Origin: Palsa-892 sp035556215 | GTDB taxonomy: Bacteria; Pseudomonadota; Alphaproteobacteria; Rhizobiales; Xanthobacteraceae | Length of the DNA: 64,000 nt | Reading direction: 5' to 3' | Assembly: GCA_035556215.1 (NCBI GenBank) | Contig: DATMFI010000026.1 | Coordinates: 124,001 to 188,000 of the forward strand | Shown: positions 1-9,274 of the stretch, piece after piece | How positions within the stretch are numbered: position 1 is the first letter of the stretch | Layout: each line of letters opens with the position of its first letter | Position numbers and translations under genes: made by a program | The notes under the pieces: model-generated | The model's database searches: none | Told to the model about the DNA's origin: nothing | Seen by the model: only the letters and a program-made list of their open reading frames with translations

Positions 1-128
1 AGTTTCTCGAGTTCCGGCCCCGGAATCAGGCCCTGATAGGCGGTCCGCCAGGACTCGTCATGCACCTCGGCGAGCGAAATGGCGTCGTCGGGACGGGCAG
101 GCCGGGTTTCGATCAGGACCGTACTCAT
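1..128 (-). CDS. GNAT family N-acetyltransferase (partial, N-terminus only)
   Basis: The minus strand opens at an ATG (complement of 126-128) and runs off the window edge after 42 codons. The visible residues include RPARPDDA, then VHDESWRTAYQGLIP. This is the usual N-terminal beta-strand and helix of small GNAT acetyltransferases, whose segment after the first strand typically carries a W-x-x-A/T-Y-x-G-L-I/L motif. The acetyl-CoA binding motif lies outside the window, so substrate cannot be judged. A consensus-like CtrA box sits about 45 bp upstream of the start. The family call rests only on this N-terminal signature. Confidence 0.7.
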   Translation of the reverse strand, partial: MSTVLIETRPARPDDAISLAEVHDESWRTAYQGLIPGPELEK

Positions 129-172
129 GGCCCCAATCGAAACAAAACGGCGCAGGTGCTTCAAGCGTTTCG

Positions 173-187
173 TTAACGAACGGTTAA
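173..187 (-). promoter_or_regulatory. Candidate CtrA-binding box (TTAA-N7-TTAAC)
   Basis: On the minus strand the bases read TTAA, seven bases, then TTAAC, the full consensus of the alphaproteobacterial cell-cycle regulator CtrA. The right half lies inside a perfect 12-bp palindrome (TTCGTTAACGAA, 169-180). The box is about 45 bp upstream of the partial acetyltransferase start and about 30 bp past the typA stop. The match is seen directly; binding is inferred. Confidence 0.45.
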
Positions 188-213
188 TTCCGGCCGGGGG
201 TGAGGTTTTGGGG

Positions 214-2040
214 TCACACCTGTTCCGTTTCGCGCCGTTTTTCGTCCCGTTTCCGGTCGTTCGGGTCCAGGAGCTTTTTGCGCAAGCGAATGGATTTCGG
301 TGTCACTTCAACGAGTTCGTCGTCGCCGATATAGGCCATCGCCTTTTCCAGAGTCATTTTAATCGGCGGCGTCAGGCGGACGGCCTCATCCTTCGACGTT
401 GTGCGAATATTCGTGAGCTTCTTGCCCTTGAGGACATTCACTTCGAGATCGTTGTCGCGATTGTGCTCGCCGACGATCATGCCGCGATACACCTTCCAGC
501 CCGGTTCGATCATCATCGGGCCGCGATCTTCCAAATTCCACAGCGCATAGGCGACAGCTTCACCGGCGTCGGTGGAAATCAGCACGCCATTGCGGCGGCC
601 GGGAATTTCACCCTTGTACGGGCCGTAAGCGTGAAACAGGCGGTTCATGATGGCGGTGCCGCGCGTATCGGTCAGGAGCTCGCCCTGGTAGCCGAGCAGG
701 CCGCGTGTCGGCACATGGAAGACGATGCGCTGGCGGTTGCCGCCCGAAGGACGCATTTCCATCATGTCGCCGCGGCGCTCGGAGAGCTTCTGCACGACGA
801 CGCCCGAGTGCTCCTCATCGACGTCGATGACGACTTCCTCGATCGGCTCCTGCAATTCGCCATTCTCGTCGCGCGTCAGCACGACGCGCGGACGCGATAC
901 GGAAAGCTCGAAGCCTTCGCGGCGCATGGTTTCGATCAGGATGCCGAGCTGCAATTCGCCGCGGCCGGAAACTTCATAGGCATCCTTCTCGTCGCTTTCG
1001 GCGATCTTGAGCGTGATATTGCCTTCGGCTTCGCGGAACAGACGGTCGCGGATCATGCGGCTCGTCACCTTGTCGCCTTCGGTGCCGGCGAGCGGAGAAT
1101 CGTTCACCCGGAACGTCATCGACAGCGTCGGCGGGTCGATCGGCTGGGCCGGGATCGGCTCGTTGACGTTGGGATCGCAGATGGTGTCGGCGACGTTGGC
1201 GAGTTCGAGACCGGCGATGGCAACGATATCGCCCGCCTGGCCTTCCTCGACCGGCTGGCGCTCCAAGCCGCGAAACGCCAGCACCTTGGTGATGCGGCCC
1301 GTTTCCAGAACCTTGCCGTCACGCGAGAGCGCTTTGACGCTCTGGTTCGGCTTCACCGAACCCGCGGTGATGCGGCCGGTGAGGATGCGGCCGAGATAAG
1401 GATTGGCCTCGAGAATGGTCGCGAGCATGCGGAACTCGCCTTCCTCGACGGTGGGCGCCGGAACATGGTTCACGACGAGATCGAACAAAGGCTTCATGCC
1501 CTCATCATGCGAGCCGTCGAGATCCTTGTTCATCCAGCCCTGCTTGGCGGAGCCGTAGAGGATGGGGAAGTCGAGCTGCTCGTCGGTGGCATCGAGCGCG
1601 GCGAAGAGATCGAAGACTTCGTTGACGACTTCGCTCGGGCGCGCGTCGGGACGATCGACCTTGTTGATGACGACGATGGGGCGCAGGCCGCGCTTCAGCG
1701 CTTTCGCAACGACGAACTTGGTCTGCGGCAGCGGGCCTTCCGCGGCGTCGACGAGGACGAGAACGCCGTCCACCATGTTGAGAATGCGCTCGACTTCGCC
1801 GCCGAAATCGGCGTGGCCCGGCGTATCGACGATATTGATCCGCATGTCCTGCCACAACACCGAAGTCGCCTTGGCGAGAATGGTGATGCCGCGCTCTTTC
1901 TCGAGGTCGTTGGAGTCCATGGCGCGCTCCTGCACCTTCTCGTTGGTGCGGAAGGTGCCGGATTGCTGAAGGAGCCGATCCACGAGCGTGGTTTTGCCGT
2001 GGTCGACGTGCGCAATGATCGCGATGTTTCGAAGCTGCAT
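214..2040 (-). CDS. typA: Translational GTPase TypA/BipA
   Basis: Ribosome-associated GTPase of the EF-G family, involved in ribosome assembly and stress or low-temperature adaptation. The 608-residue product is the normal family length. The G domain is intact: HVDHGKTT at residues 11-18 (G1), RGITI at 50-54 (G2), DTPGH at 72-76 (G3) and NKVD at 126-129 (G4). EF-G-like domains II, III and V and the TypA-specific C-terminal domain follow. The protein starts MQLRNIAIIAH, as most homologues do. It is a single gene, separated by about 130 bp from the next minus-strand gene upstream. A long open frame on the opposite strand (79-2082) is a codon-bias shadow. Confidence 0.97.
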   Translation of the reverse strand: MQLRNIAIIAHVDHGKTTLVDRLLQQSGTFRTNEKVQERAMDSNDLEKERGITILAKATSVLWQDMRINIVDTPGHADFGGEVERILNMVDGVLVLVDAAEGPLPQTKFVVAKALKRGLRPIVVINKVDRPDARPSEVVNEVFDLFAALDATDEQLDFPILYGSAKQGWMNKDLDGSHDEGMKPLFDLVVNHVPAPTVEEGEFRMLATILEANPYLGRILTGRITAGSVKPNQSVKALSRDGKVLETGRITKVLAFRGLERQPVEEGQAGDIVAIAGLELANVADTICDPNVNEPIPAQPIDPPTLSMTFRVNDSPLAGTEGDKVTSRMIRDRLFREAEGNITLKIAESDEKDAYEVSGRGELQLGILIETMRREGFELSVSRPRVVLTRDENGELQEPIEEVVIDVDEEHSGVVVQKLSERRGDMMEMRPSGGNRQRIVFHVPTRGLLGYQGELLTDTRGTAIMNRLFHAYGPYKGEIPGRRNGVLISTDAGEAVAYALWNLEDRGPMMIEPGWKVYRGMIVGEHNRDNDLEVNVLKGKKLTNIRTTSKDEAVRLTPPIKMTLEKAMAYIGDDELVEVTPKSIRLRKKLLDPNDRKRDEKRRETEQV

Positions 2041-2171
2041 AAGCCCGGTCTATGTGGGGGGTGTGAATGCGGCGCAACATAACCATGAGAGGCCCAATAG
2101 CAAGGGCAGAGGGCAAAGTTCCCTTAACGCCGGCAGGCGCGGCTGCCCGGAGGAACTGAAAAAGGCGCCAA

Positions 2172-2395
2172 CTAGCGGAGAATCCAGCGGCCGGCGCGAT
2201 AAAGACCGTAGCTGATCAGCACGCCGATCATGGCCGCGCCGAACAGGAGGACACGGTTCTCAATGCCGCTGATACGGCTGGCGTCCCAGTAGCTCGAGAC
2301 AATGAGACCGGCGGCGCTCGTGCAGAATGCGCCTCCGGCAATGGCGGCCAACACGACCACAAGGCCGGCAAGCCTGCGCAGGATCAGGAGCGCAC

Positions 2396-2399
<4 letters not shown>
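2172..2399 (-). CDS. Small hypothetical two-helix membrane protein
   Basis: A 75-residue protein with two predicted membrane segments, about residues 10-33 and 48-66, separated by a short polar loop (SYWDASRISGIENR). It ends in a basic tail (YRAGRWILR). The start is a GTG whose first bases overlap the argG stop as GTGA, so it is probably translationally coupled to argG and in the same operon. I do not recognise a named family. The start choice rests on the coupling and on the hydrophobic N-terminus that follows. Function unknown. Confidence 0.6.
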
Positions 2400-3637
<1,238 letters not shown>

Positions 3638-3736
3638 CGGAGGACTCGGAAATGCTGCGGAAAGATAGGAAAAATCCTACCGGGTCGCGCAGTTATAGGC
3701 GGAAGGTCTTTCTGCGCAAGTTCGGTATATCGACTG

Positions 3737-3827
3737 CGTCATGGCCGGGCTTGTCCCGGCCACCCGTGCCTTGCTTTTATCCACTGCCCTCGAGGCGCGG
3801 ATGCACGGCATACAGCCGGGCATGACG
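3737..3827. repeat. RIME-like bipartite palindromic repeat, copy 1
   Basis: A ~91 bp element bounded by an inverted CGTCATG (3737-3743) and CATGACG (3821-3827). It contains two hairpins: TGGCCGGG-CTTGT-CCCGGCCA (3742-3762) and an imperfect ATGCACGGC...GCCGGGCAT (3801-3822). A second copy of similar size and order lies at 59940-60032. The two-palindrome layout resembles the RIME mosaic elements known from Rhizobiales. It ends 15 bp before the ATG of the next gene, so that gene's leader carries both hairpins. Confidence 0.7.
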
Positions 3828-3842
3828 GAGGAGAAGCGGAAG

Positions 3843-4442
3843 ATGTCAAAACTCGACTTCTGGTACGAATTCGCCTCGACCTATTCCTATCTTGCCGCGA
3901 TGCGCATCGAGCCGCTGGTCAAGGCAGCGGGGGTCGAAGTCGTGTGGCGGCCATTTCTGCTGGGGCCGATCTTCAAGGCGCAGGGCTGGGAAACTTCGCC
4001 GTTCCTGGTGCAGGAGGCGAAGGGCAAACATATGTGGCGCGATCTCGCGCGGCTCTGCGAGGACGCAGGTCTGCCGCCCTTCCGCCAGCCGGAGAACTTT
4101 CCGGCCCGTTCGCTCCTGGCGGCGCGCGTTGCGCTCGCACTTAACGCTCGGGATCGTCCGGCATTTTCGCGCGCGGTCTACACTGCTGAATTTGCCGAAG
4201 GTGAAGACATCGCCGACAGAAAAATCGTTGCTGCCATTTTGCAAAAACTCGGTCACGACGCCCATGCGCTGCTTGCAAAGACGGAGGAGAAGGCTGTCAA
4301 AAATCAGTTGCGCGCCAATACCGAGGAAGCACAGCGCCTCGGCATTTTCGGCGCGCCGAGTTTCGTGCTTGAGAGCGGCGAAATGTTCTGGGGCAATGAC
4401 CGGCTGGAGCAGGCGCTCGCCTGGGCCAAGCGCCAGAGTTAG
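3843..4442 (+). CDS. 2-hydroxychromene-2-carboxylate isomerase-type DsbA-family protein
   Basis: Thioredoxin-fold protein of the DsbA/HCCA-isomerase (kappa-class GST-like) family. It starts MSKLDFWYEFASTYSYLAA, where the serine/tyrosine segment replaces a CxxC motif, as in glutathione-dependent isomerases. It ends with GIFGAPSFVLE and MFWGNDRLE, the conserved cis-Pro loop and C-terminal motif. At 199 residues it fits the family. I chose the ATG at 3843 because GGAGGAGAAG precedes it and homologues begin here; the in-frame extension back to 3741 is the palindromic repeat. The substrate is unknown; aromatic degradation neighbours are absent, so a general glutathione-dependent role is equally possible. 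Confidence 0.85.
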   Translation: MSKLDFWYEFASTYSYLAAMRIEPLVKAAGVEVVWRPFLLGPIFKAQGWETSPFLVQEAKGKHMWRDLARLCEDAGLPPFRQPENFPARSLLAARVALALNARDRPAFSRAVYTAEFAEGEDIADRKIVAAILQKLGHDAHALLAKTEEKAVKNQLRANTEEAQRLGIFGAPSFVLESGEMFWGNDRLEQALAWAKRQS

Positions 4443-4870
4443 CGCCCTTTGCCGGCTTCACGTCCCGCGACGAGCCAATAAACGAATGCGGCAGCGATGC
4501 CGGCAAAAACGATCGGTAACAGGCCGCTGAATCCTTGCGGCGGGATGCCGAGCGGATTGAGAACCGCGGGCCAAAAGCGTCCGAATATTCCTGTCGAGAC
4601 GACCCCTGCCGCCGCACCGGCAAGGAGATAAGCCGCAAGCGAGCGGATCGCACACCACTCGGCGATTGCAACCGCAATGGCGGCGGGAAGAAACGCGTAG
4701 GTCGCGATCAAGGTGCCATAGGTCGAAAGAATAGCGCTGACGCCGCGCCAGCTGATTGCGCGGGAAGAAATTTCCTCGGCGATATCCGCGCCGGTCATGC
4801 CGATCGTCGCGGTAATTACCGCGAGCGCATAGCCGATGACGATGACGAGCAGTCGGTGGAGAGCGGCCAT
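4439..4870 (-). CDS. Four-helix membrane protein (paralogue B)
   Basis: About 143 residues with four predicted membrane segments, beginning MAALHRLLVIVIGYALAV. The C-terminus reads FVYWLVAGREAGKGR and the third helix is preceded by AEWCAIRS. Its upstream neighbour (4875-5300) has the matching features MVYWLIAGRNAGAWR and TEAFSIRS in the same order, so the two are a tandem duplicated pair. The gap between them is 4 bp and they are probably one operon, possibly extending from rlmN. I use the ATG at 4870; a longer frame to 4915 would overlap the neighbour. Function unknown. It overlaps the convergent isomerase gene by 4 bases. Confidence 0.65.
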   Translation of the reverse strand: MAALHRLLVIVIGYALAVITATIGMTGADIAEEISSRAISWRGVSAILSTYGTLIATYAFLPAAIAVAIAEWCAIRSLAAYLLAGAAAGVVSTGIFGRFWPAVLNPLGIPPQGFSGLLPIVFAGIAAAFVYWLVAGREAGKGR

Positions 4871-4874
4871 GCCG

Positions 4875-5300
4875 TCAGGGTTGCATGCGTACCGGCGTAC
4901 GCCAAGCGCCGGCATTGCGGCCGGCGATCAGCCAGTAAACCATGCCGCCCATGATGCCGGCGGCCGCCGCCGACTGGATGGCGTTCGAGATGCCGGCGAG
5001 AAAGCCCAGGCCATAAAGCGCGCCGCCAAGGCCGCCGGCGACGGCATAGATCAGCGCGGAGCGGATCGAGAAGGCTTCAGTGAGAATGACGGCGATCATG
5101 ATCGGCAGCCCCGACCAGAAAAAGAAAATTCCGCTCCACACCAGGGCCGCGCCGATGAAGGCCCAGAAATAAAAATCGCCATAAGGCATGGCGAAATCGG
5201 CGCTGAAGCCGTTCGAGGCCGCAAGAAAGGTCGCGCCGGCCGCGAGCGAGCCGAGGAAGATGGCGAAGCAGACAACGAAGAAGCGAATAAAGAGGTTCAT
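4875..5300 (-). CDS. Four-helix membrane protein (paralogue A)
   Basis: A 141-residue protein with four predicted membrane segments: about residues 4-27, 44-63, 66-85 and the glycine-rich SALIYAVAGGLGGALYGLGFLAG. It shares segment order and the YWL-[VI]-AGR end with the downstream paralogue. It lies 7 bp after the rlmN stop on the same strand, so co-transcription with rlmN is likely. I cannot assign a family by eye. The glycine-rich helices and short loops look like a small channel or scaffold rather than an enzyme, but that is inference. Confidence 0.65.
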   Translation of the reverse strand: MNLFIRFFVVCFAIFLGSLAAGATFLAASNGFSADFAMPYGDFYFWAFIGAALVWSGIFFFWSGLPIMIAVILTEAFSIRSALIYAVAGGLGGALYGLGFLAGISNAIQSAAAAGIMGGMVYWLIAGRNAGAWRTPVRMQP

Positions 5301-5307
5301 GTGTGCC

Positions 5308-6498
5308 TCAATCCGTCATTGCCATCGCTCGAAGCGCCAATCGCTCCCGAGCGGAGAGCTTCTGCGTTTCTGACTTCAACTGGCCGCAGGCGGCCAAAAT
5401 ATCGCGGCCGCGCGGGGTTCTAACGGGACTTGCATAGCCGGCGCGAAACACAATTTCGGAAAAGCTCTCGATGGTGTCCCAATCCGAGCACTCATATTGC
5501 GTGCCGGGCCACGGATTGAACGGAATGAGATTGATCTTGGCGGGGATGCCCTTCAGAAGTTTCACTAGGGCCTTCGCATCATCGGGCGTATCGTTCACGC
5601 CCTTCAACATCACATATTCGAATGTGATGCGCTTGGCGTTCGAAGCACCCGGATAATTGCGGCAGGCGTCGAGCAGCTCCTTAATCTGATATTTCTTGTT
5701 GAGCGGCACCAGCACGTCGCGCAGATCGTCGCGCACGGCGTGCAGCGAGATCGCCAGCATGGTGCCGGCATCGCGCCCCAACGGCTCGATCATCGGCACG
5801 ACACCCGATGTCGAGACGGTGATCTTGCGCTTGCCGATCGAAATGCCTTCGCCATCGGCGATGGTGTCGATCGCTTCCTTGACGTTGTCGAAATTGTAGA
5901 GCGGCTCGCCCATTCCCATGAAGACGATATTCGAAATCATCCGCCCCTCGCCCTGGGGAAGATTCTTGTCGTCCGGCCGGGTCGCGTCCGGCCACTCACC
6001 AATACGGTCGCGCGCCACCATCACCTGGCCGGCGATCTCGGCGGCGGTGAGGTTGCGCACCATGCGCTGGGTGCCGGTGTGGCAGAACGAACAGTTCAGC
6101 GTGCAGCCGATTTGCGACGAAATACAAAGCGTGCCGCGATCCGCCTCGGGAATGTAAACCGCTTCGATCTCGTGCGGCTTCTCGCCGGGCGTATCGGCGG
6201 GAAGGCGCAGCAGCCACTTCCGCGTGCCGTCGGTCGAGACCTGTTCGACAACGACCTCGGGCCGCGCCAGCGAATAATGCTCGGCGAGATGCGCGCGCAG
6301 ATCCTTCGAAACATTGGTCATCGCGGCAAAATCCTGCACGCCGCGAAAATAGATCCAGTGCCAGAGCTGGCCGATGCGCATGCGGAGCTGGTTCTTCGGC
6401 ACGCCGATCTTTTCGAGTTCGGCCGAAAGCGCGGCACGGCTCAGACCCGCGAGCGAAGGCTTCGCGGCGGTGGCGCTATGGTCGGGAACCGTCTGCAT
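5308..6498 (-). CDS. rlmN: Dual-specificity RNA methyltransferase RlmN (23S rRNA A2503 / tRNA A37)
   Basis: Radical SAM enzyme making C2-methyladenosine in 23S rRNA and some tRNAs, supporting decoding fidelity. The [4Fe-4S] motif is C132-x3-C136-x2-C139 (CTLNCSFC). The two catalytic cysteines of the methyl-transfer mechanism fit C125 (in TLCISSQIGC) and C371 (in ILAACGQLKSE). GMGEPLYNFDNV and SLHAVRDDLRD are further RlmN hallmarks. At 396 residues it is typical for alphaproteobacteria, which carry a short N-terminal extension. It heads a probable operon with the two membrane paralogues downstream. Confidence 0.97.
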   Translation of the reverse strand: MQTVPDHSATAAKPSLAGLSRAALSAELEKIGVPKNQLRMRIGQLWHWIYFRGVQDFAAMTNVSKDLRAHLAEHYSLARPEVVVEQVSTDGTRKWLLRLPADTPGEKPHEIEAVYIPEADRGTLCISSQIGCTLNCSFCHTGTQRMVRNLTAAEIAGQVMVARDRIGEWPDATRPDDKNLPQGEGRMISNIVFMGMGEPLYNFDNVKEAIDTIADGEGISIGKRKITVSTSGVVPMIEPLGRDAGTMLAISLHAVRDDLRDVLVPLNKKYQIKELLDACRNYPGASNAKRITFEYVMLKGVNDTPDDAKALVKLLKGIPAKINLIPFNPWPGTQYECSDWDTIESFSEIVFRAGYASPVRTPRGRDILAACGQLKSETQKLSARERLALRAMAMTD

Positions 6499-6552
6499 CG
6501 CTCTTCTATATGGTGGGCGGCGGGCCGGATTGCAGCCGCCTCATTGGCCCAC

Positions 6553-7149
6553 TTATTTGCATTCCTGCGCGGCGCGGTCGAGGGCCTGGGAAATGCCCGA
6601 AAGCGAGTAGTGATCGGTCGTGACATTGCCGCGCGTCGAGGTCGTTTTCACGGTGAGATCGCGTTGCTTGCGGAGCGATTCGATGAGCTTTGCTTCCTCG
6701 GCGGCGTTCTTCAGCCAGGCACTGTCGCCCTTGGTGTAAAGTTGAAAATCCATGCCGCCGACCGAAAGCGTGGCGTCGGCGCCGTCCTTGAGGGAGAAGC
6801 CCGCGACGACGCTCAGCTCGTTCCGGACATTCTCGGCCGGCCGCGTGGTGATGAAGATATAGCCGGGATCGCGCTTGAGCTTCGGCTTGCGGTCCTTCGG
6901 TTCGGCGAGGACATAGCAAATCTTGCCTTTGGGGTTTGCGACATAAGTGCCCCATTCGCCGTATTGCGAAACGAGCTGTGCGCCGCCGGATCCTGCCTTC
7001 TCTTTGGGAGTCTCCTTGGCAGCGGCTTTCGGTGCAGCCTTCGACTTGCCTTGCGTTTTCTTCGCGGCCGTTTGCGCGAGTGCCGGCGCCAGCGCCGCGT
7101 TGGCGATAGCGAGCGTGAGACAGGCAATGAAGGCAGTGCGGAAAATCAT
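6553..7149 (-). CDS. Secreted invasion-associated locus B (IalB) family protein
   Basis: A 198-residue periplasmic or surface protein. It has a signal peptide (MIFRTAFIACL... to ALAPALAQ), then a Lys/Ala-rich linker (residues ~30-55), then the IalB-like beta domain starting GEWGTYVANPKGKICYVL and ending with a C-terminal cysteine (AAQECK) that may pair with the one in KICYVL. IalB-family proteins are widespread in Rhizobiales; the name comes from Bartonella, and no invasion role is implied here. I start at 7149 because AGGA lies upstream and the signal peptide begins there; a longer frame reaches 7194. It is a single gene 54 bp upstream of rlmN in the same direction. Confidence 0.8.
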   Translation of the reverse strand: MIFRTAFIACLTLAIANAALAPALAQTAAKKTQGKSKAAPKAAAKETPKEKAGSGGAQLVSQYGEWGTYVANPKGKICYVLAEPKDRKPKLKRDPGYIFITTRPAENVRNELSVVAGFSLKDGADATLSVGGMDFQLYTKGDSAWLKNAAEEAKLIESLRKQRDLTVKTTSTRGNVTTDHYSLSGISQALDRAAQECK

Positions 7150-7325
7150 GGTTCGTTCCTCGCGGCTCGTGCGTGGCTTCGTAACCCCCACCAAGCATTA
7201 ACCGCCGATGCGCACTTTCGCAAATTGATCGGGTGTGCCTAAACGTGGACGCCGCCGGAAAAATGGCGCAAATAAATCGGCCTCGCACGCATCGATGCGC
7301 AGACCATGCAGGATGAGATCGCGCC

Positions 7326-8300
7326 ATGAGAGCCATTCTTTGTACGCAACCCGGCCCGCCGGAAGCATTGCAGCTCACTGATCTGCCCGACCCGAAACCG
7401 GCGGCGGGCGAAGTCGTGGTCGATGTCGCATTCGCGGCGCTGAACTTCTTCGATACGCTGATCATCCAGGGCAAGTATCAGGTCAAGCCGCCGTTTCCGT
7501 TTTCGCCGTCGGGCGAATGCGCCGGCATCGTCGCGGAAGTCGGCGATGGCGTCACGCAGTTCAAGAAGGGCGATCGGGTCTGCGGGCATCGCGGCTACAA
7601 TTGTGCGCGCGAGAAAGCGGTGTTTCCCGAAGCGCGGCTTGCGAAAGTGCCCGATGGGCTGCCGCTGGAAAAAGCCGCGGGGCTGTTTGTCACCTATGGC
7701 ACGACCATCCACGCGCTCAAGGATCGCGGTCACATCAAGGCCGGCGACACGCTCGCCATTCTCGGCGCATCGGGCGGTGTCGGCGTTGCGGCGGTCGAGC
7801 TTGGCAAGGTGTTCGGCGCGCGCGTCATCGCTTGTGCGTCGTCGCCGGAAAAGCTCGCGTTCTGCAAGCAGCACGGCGCGGACGAGCTGATCGATTATTC
7901 GAAGGAAGACCTGAAGGAACGCCTGAAAGAACTCACCGGCGGCGAGGGCGTTGACCTCGTCTATGATCCGGTCGGCGGCAAGCTCGGGGAAGCGGCGCTC
8001 CGCGCGCTCACCTGGGAAGGACGCTATCTCGTCATTGGTTTCGCGGGCGGCGAGATCACGAAGATGCCGCTCAACCTCACGCTGCTCAAGGGTTGCGACA
8101 TCGCCGGCGTGTTCTGGGGCGAGTTCATCCGCCGCAATCCATCACAACTTCGGACGCAGATCGAGGAATTGATGGGCTGGATCAGGGATGGCCGCGTTTC
8201 GGCCTATGTCGACAAGATCTATCCGTTCGCGGAAGCGGTGCAGGCGTTCGAGCGGCTCTCGGGCCGGCAGGCGATGGGCAAGGTGCTGCTCAAGCCTTAG
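7326..8300 (+). CDS. NADPH:quinone oxidoreductase (zinc-free MDR family)
   Basis: Medium-chain dehydrogenase/reductase of the quinone-reductase branch. The N-terminal GroES-like domain lacks the zinc cysteines. A Rossmann motif GASGGVGVAAVELGK begins at residue 147 and is followed by RVIACASSPEKL. At 324 residues it matches the family. Such enzymes reduce quinones or other alpha,beta-unsaturated carbonyls with NADPH. It is a single gene on the plus strand. Its stop overlaps the convergent YkvA-family gene by 4 bp. The exact substrate cannot be read from sequence. Confidence 0.9.
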   Translation: MRAILCTQPGPPEALQLTDLPDPKPAAGEVVVDVAFAALNFFDTLIIQGKYQVKPPFPFSPSGECAGIVAEVGDGVTQFKKGDRVCGHRGYNCAREKAVFPEARLAKVPDGLPLEKAAGLFVTYGTTIHALKDRGHIKAGDTLAILGASGGVGVAAVELGKVFGARVIACASSPEKLAFCKQHGADELIDYSKEDLKERLKELTGGEGVDLVYDPVGGKLGEAALRALTWEGRYLVIGFAGGEITKMPLNLTLLKGCDIAGVFWGEFIRRNPSQLRTQIEELMGWIRDGRVSAYVDKIYPFAEAVQAFERLSGRQAMGKVLLKP

Positions 8301-8677
8301 GGCTGCGCAGGCGTGCCCGCCATCTTGTCGAGCCTGCGCTTCGCGGCTTCGCGATGCTCGGGCTTCATGTGCGAAGCGATCATGCGCATTGCGGCGGCGA
8401 GAGCGGCGGCGTCATCGGCAAAGCCGATAATCGGCAGATAGTCGGGAACGCCGTCAAGCGGCAGCACGAAATAGGCAAGGGCGCCCCAGAGCGTCGCGCG
8501 CGCGACAAACGGCGTCTTCCGATCGAAAGCACAGTAATAGGCGGCAAGCGCATCCTCGGCGAACGGAATCGAGCCGATGCTCGCGCGCAGCTTCGGCCAG
8601 AAGCCGGCGCGCACATGCGCTTCATTCGCGCGTGCATCGCTCGCGGCATCTTCCGGGCGGGTCGTGGTCGAAGTCAT
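8297..8677 (-). CDS. YkvA family (DUF1232) protein
   Basis: A 126-residue protein with the DUF1232 core at about residues 50-100: TLWGALAYFVLPLDGVPDYLPIIGFADDAAALAAA, split here as ALAYFVLPLDGVPDYLP followed by GFADDAAAL. This short amphipathic or membrane-associated motif defines the family, whose function is not established. The N-terminus is polar and the C-terminus basic (HMKPEHREAAKRRLDK). It lies 21 bp downstream of thpR on the same strand and may be co-transcribed with it. Confidence 0.85.
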   Translation of the reverse strand: MTSTTTRPEDAASDARANEAHVRAGFWPKLRASIGSIPFAEDALAAYYCAFDRKTPFVARATLWGALAYFVLPLDGVPDYLPIIGFADDAAALAAAMRMIASHMKPEHREAAKRRLDKMAGTPAQP

Positions 8678-8698
8678 GCCGATTCCCCTCTGAACCGA

Positions 8699-9271
8699 TC
8701 AGATGGTCGCGGCGGGTGCGTCCTGCAAGGGCCCGGTACGATCGAGCGGATAGGCGGCTTCCGTCACGTAAGGGCCGCCGCCGACCGAGTTCCGCGACGA
8801 ATAAAGCACGAAGCGCGAGACGAGGAACGGCGCGCTGCGATAGCCGCCGCGCAGCGCCAGATAATCGGCAACTTCCTGCGGATAGCTTTCGCGCAGGCGG
8901 GCCAGCGTGACGTGCGGCGTGAATTTGCGCTGATCGTGTGCGAGGCCAAGACGATGGAAGATGCGCTCGTGCTCGGCCTGGAGCTCATTGAGCGGCGGGC
9001 TCGCGCCTGCCGCGGCGAATACGGCGCGCGGTTTCCTGCCGCCGAACTGGCCGAGGCCGGAAAGTTTCAGCTCGAACGCGCGGCGGCGCACCTGGCCGAG
9101 CATCACCATCACGTCATGCGCGGTGTCGTCGTCGACGTCACCGATGAAGCGCAGCGTGAGATGATAATTGTCGGGATCGATCCAGCGGGCACCGGGCAAA
9201 CCGCCGCGCAGCGCACTCAAGCCCTCGCCGATCTCGGGCGGAATTTCGACCGCGGTAAACAGCCGTGGCAT
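8699..9271 (-). CDS. thpR: RNA 2',3'-cyclic phosphodiesterase
   Basis: Member of the 2H phosphoesterase superfamily (formerly 2'-5' RNA ligase, LigT). Both catalytic HxTx motifs are present: HLTL at residues 37-40 and HVTL at 120-123. They sit in a 190-residue protein, the standard length. It starts MPRLFTAVEIP, typical of the family. It lies 3 bp after the stop of the GDSL esterase in the same direction, so those two are likely one transcript with the YkvA gene. The biological substrate in bacteria is not well defined. Confidence 0.93.
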   Translation of the reverse strand: MPRLFTAVEIPPEIGEGLSALRGGLPGARWIDPDNYHLTLRFIGDVDDDTAHDVMVMLGQVRRRAFELKLSGLGQFGGRKPRAVFAAAGASPPLNELQAEHERIFHRLGLAHDQRKFTPHVTLARLRESYPQEVADYLALRGGYRSAPFLVSRFVLYSSRNSVGGGPYVTEAAYPLDRTGPLQDAPAATI

Positions 9272-9274
9272 GAC

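Noticed and set aside
79..2082. A 667-codon open frame on the plus strand opposite typA
   Set aside because: No recognisable domains; it mirrors typA codon bias at high GC, and the typA frame is a complete, well-known protein.
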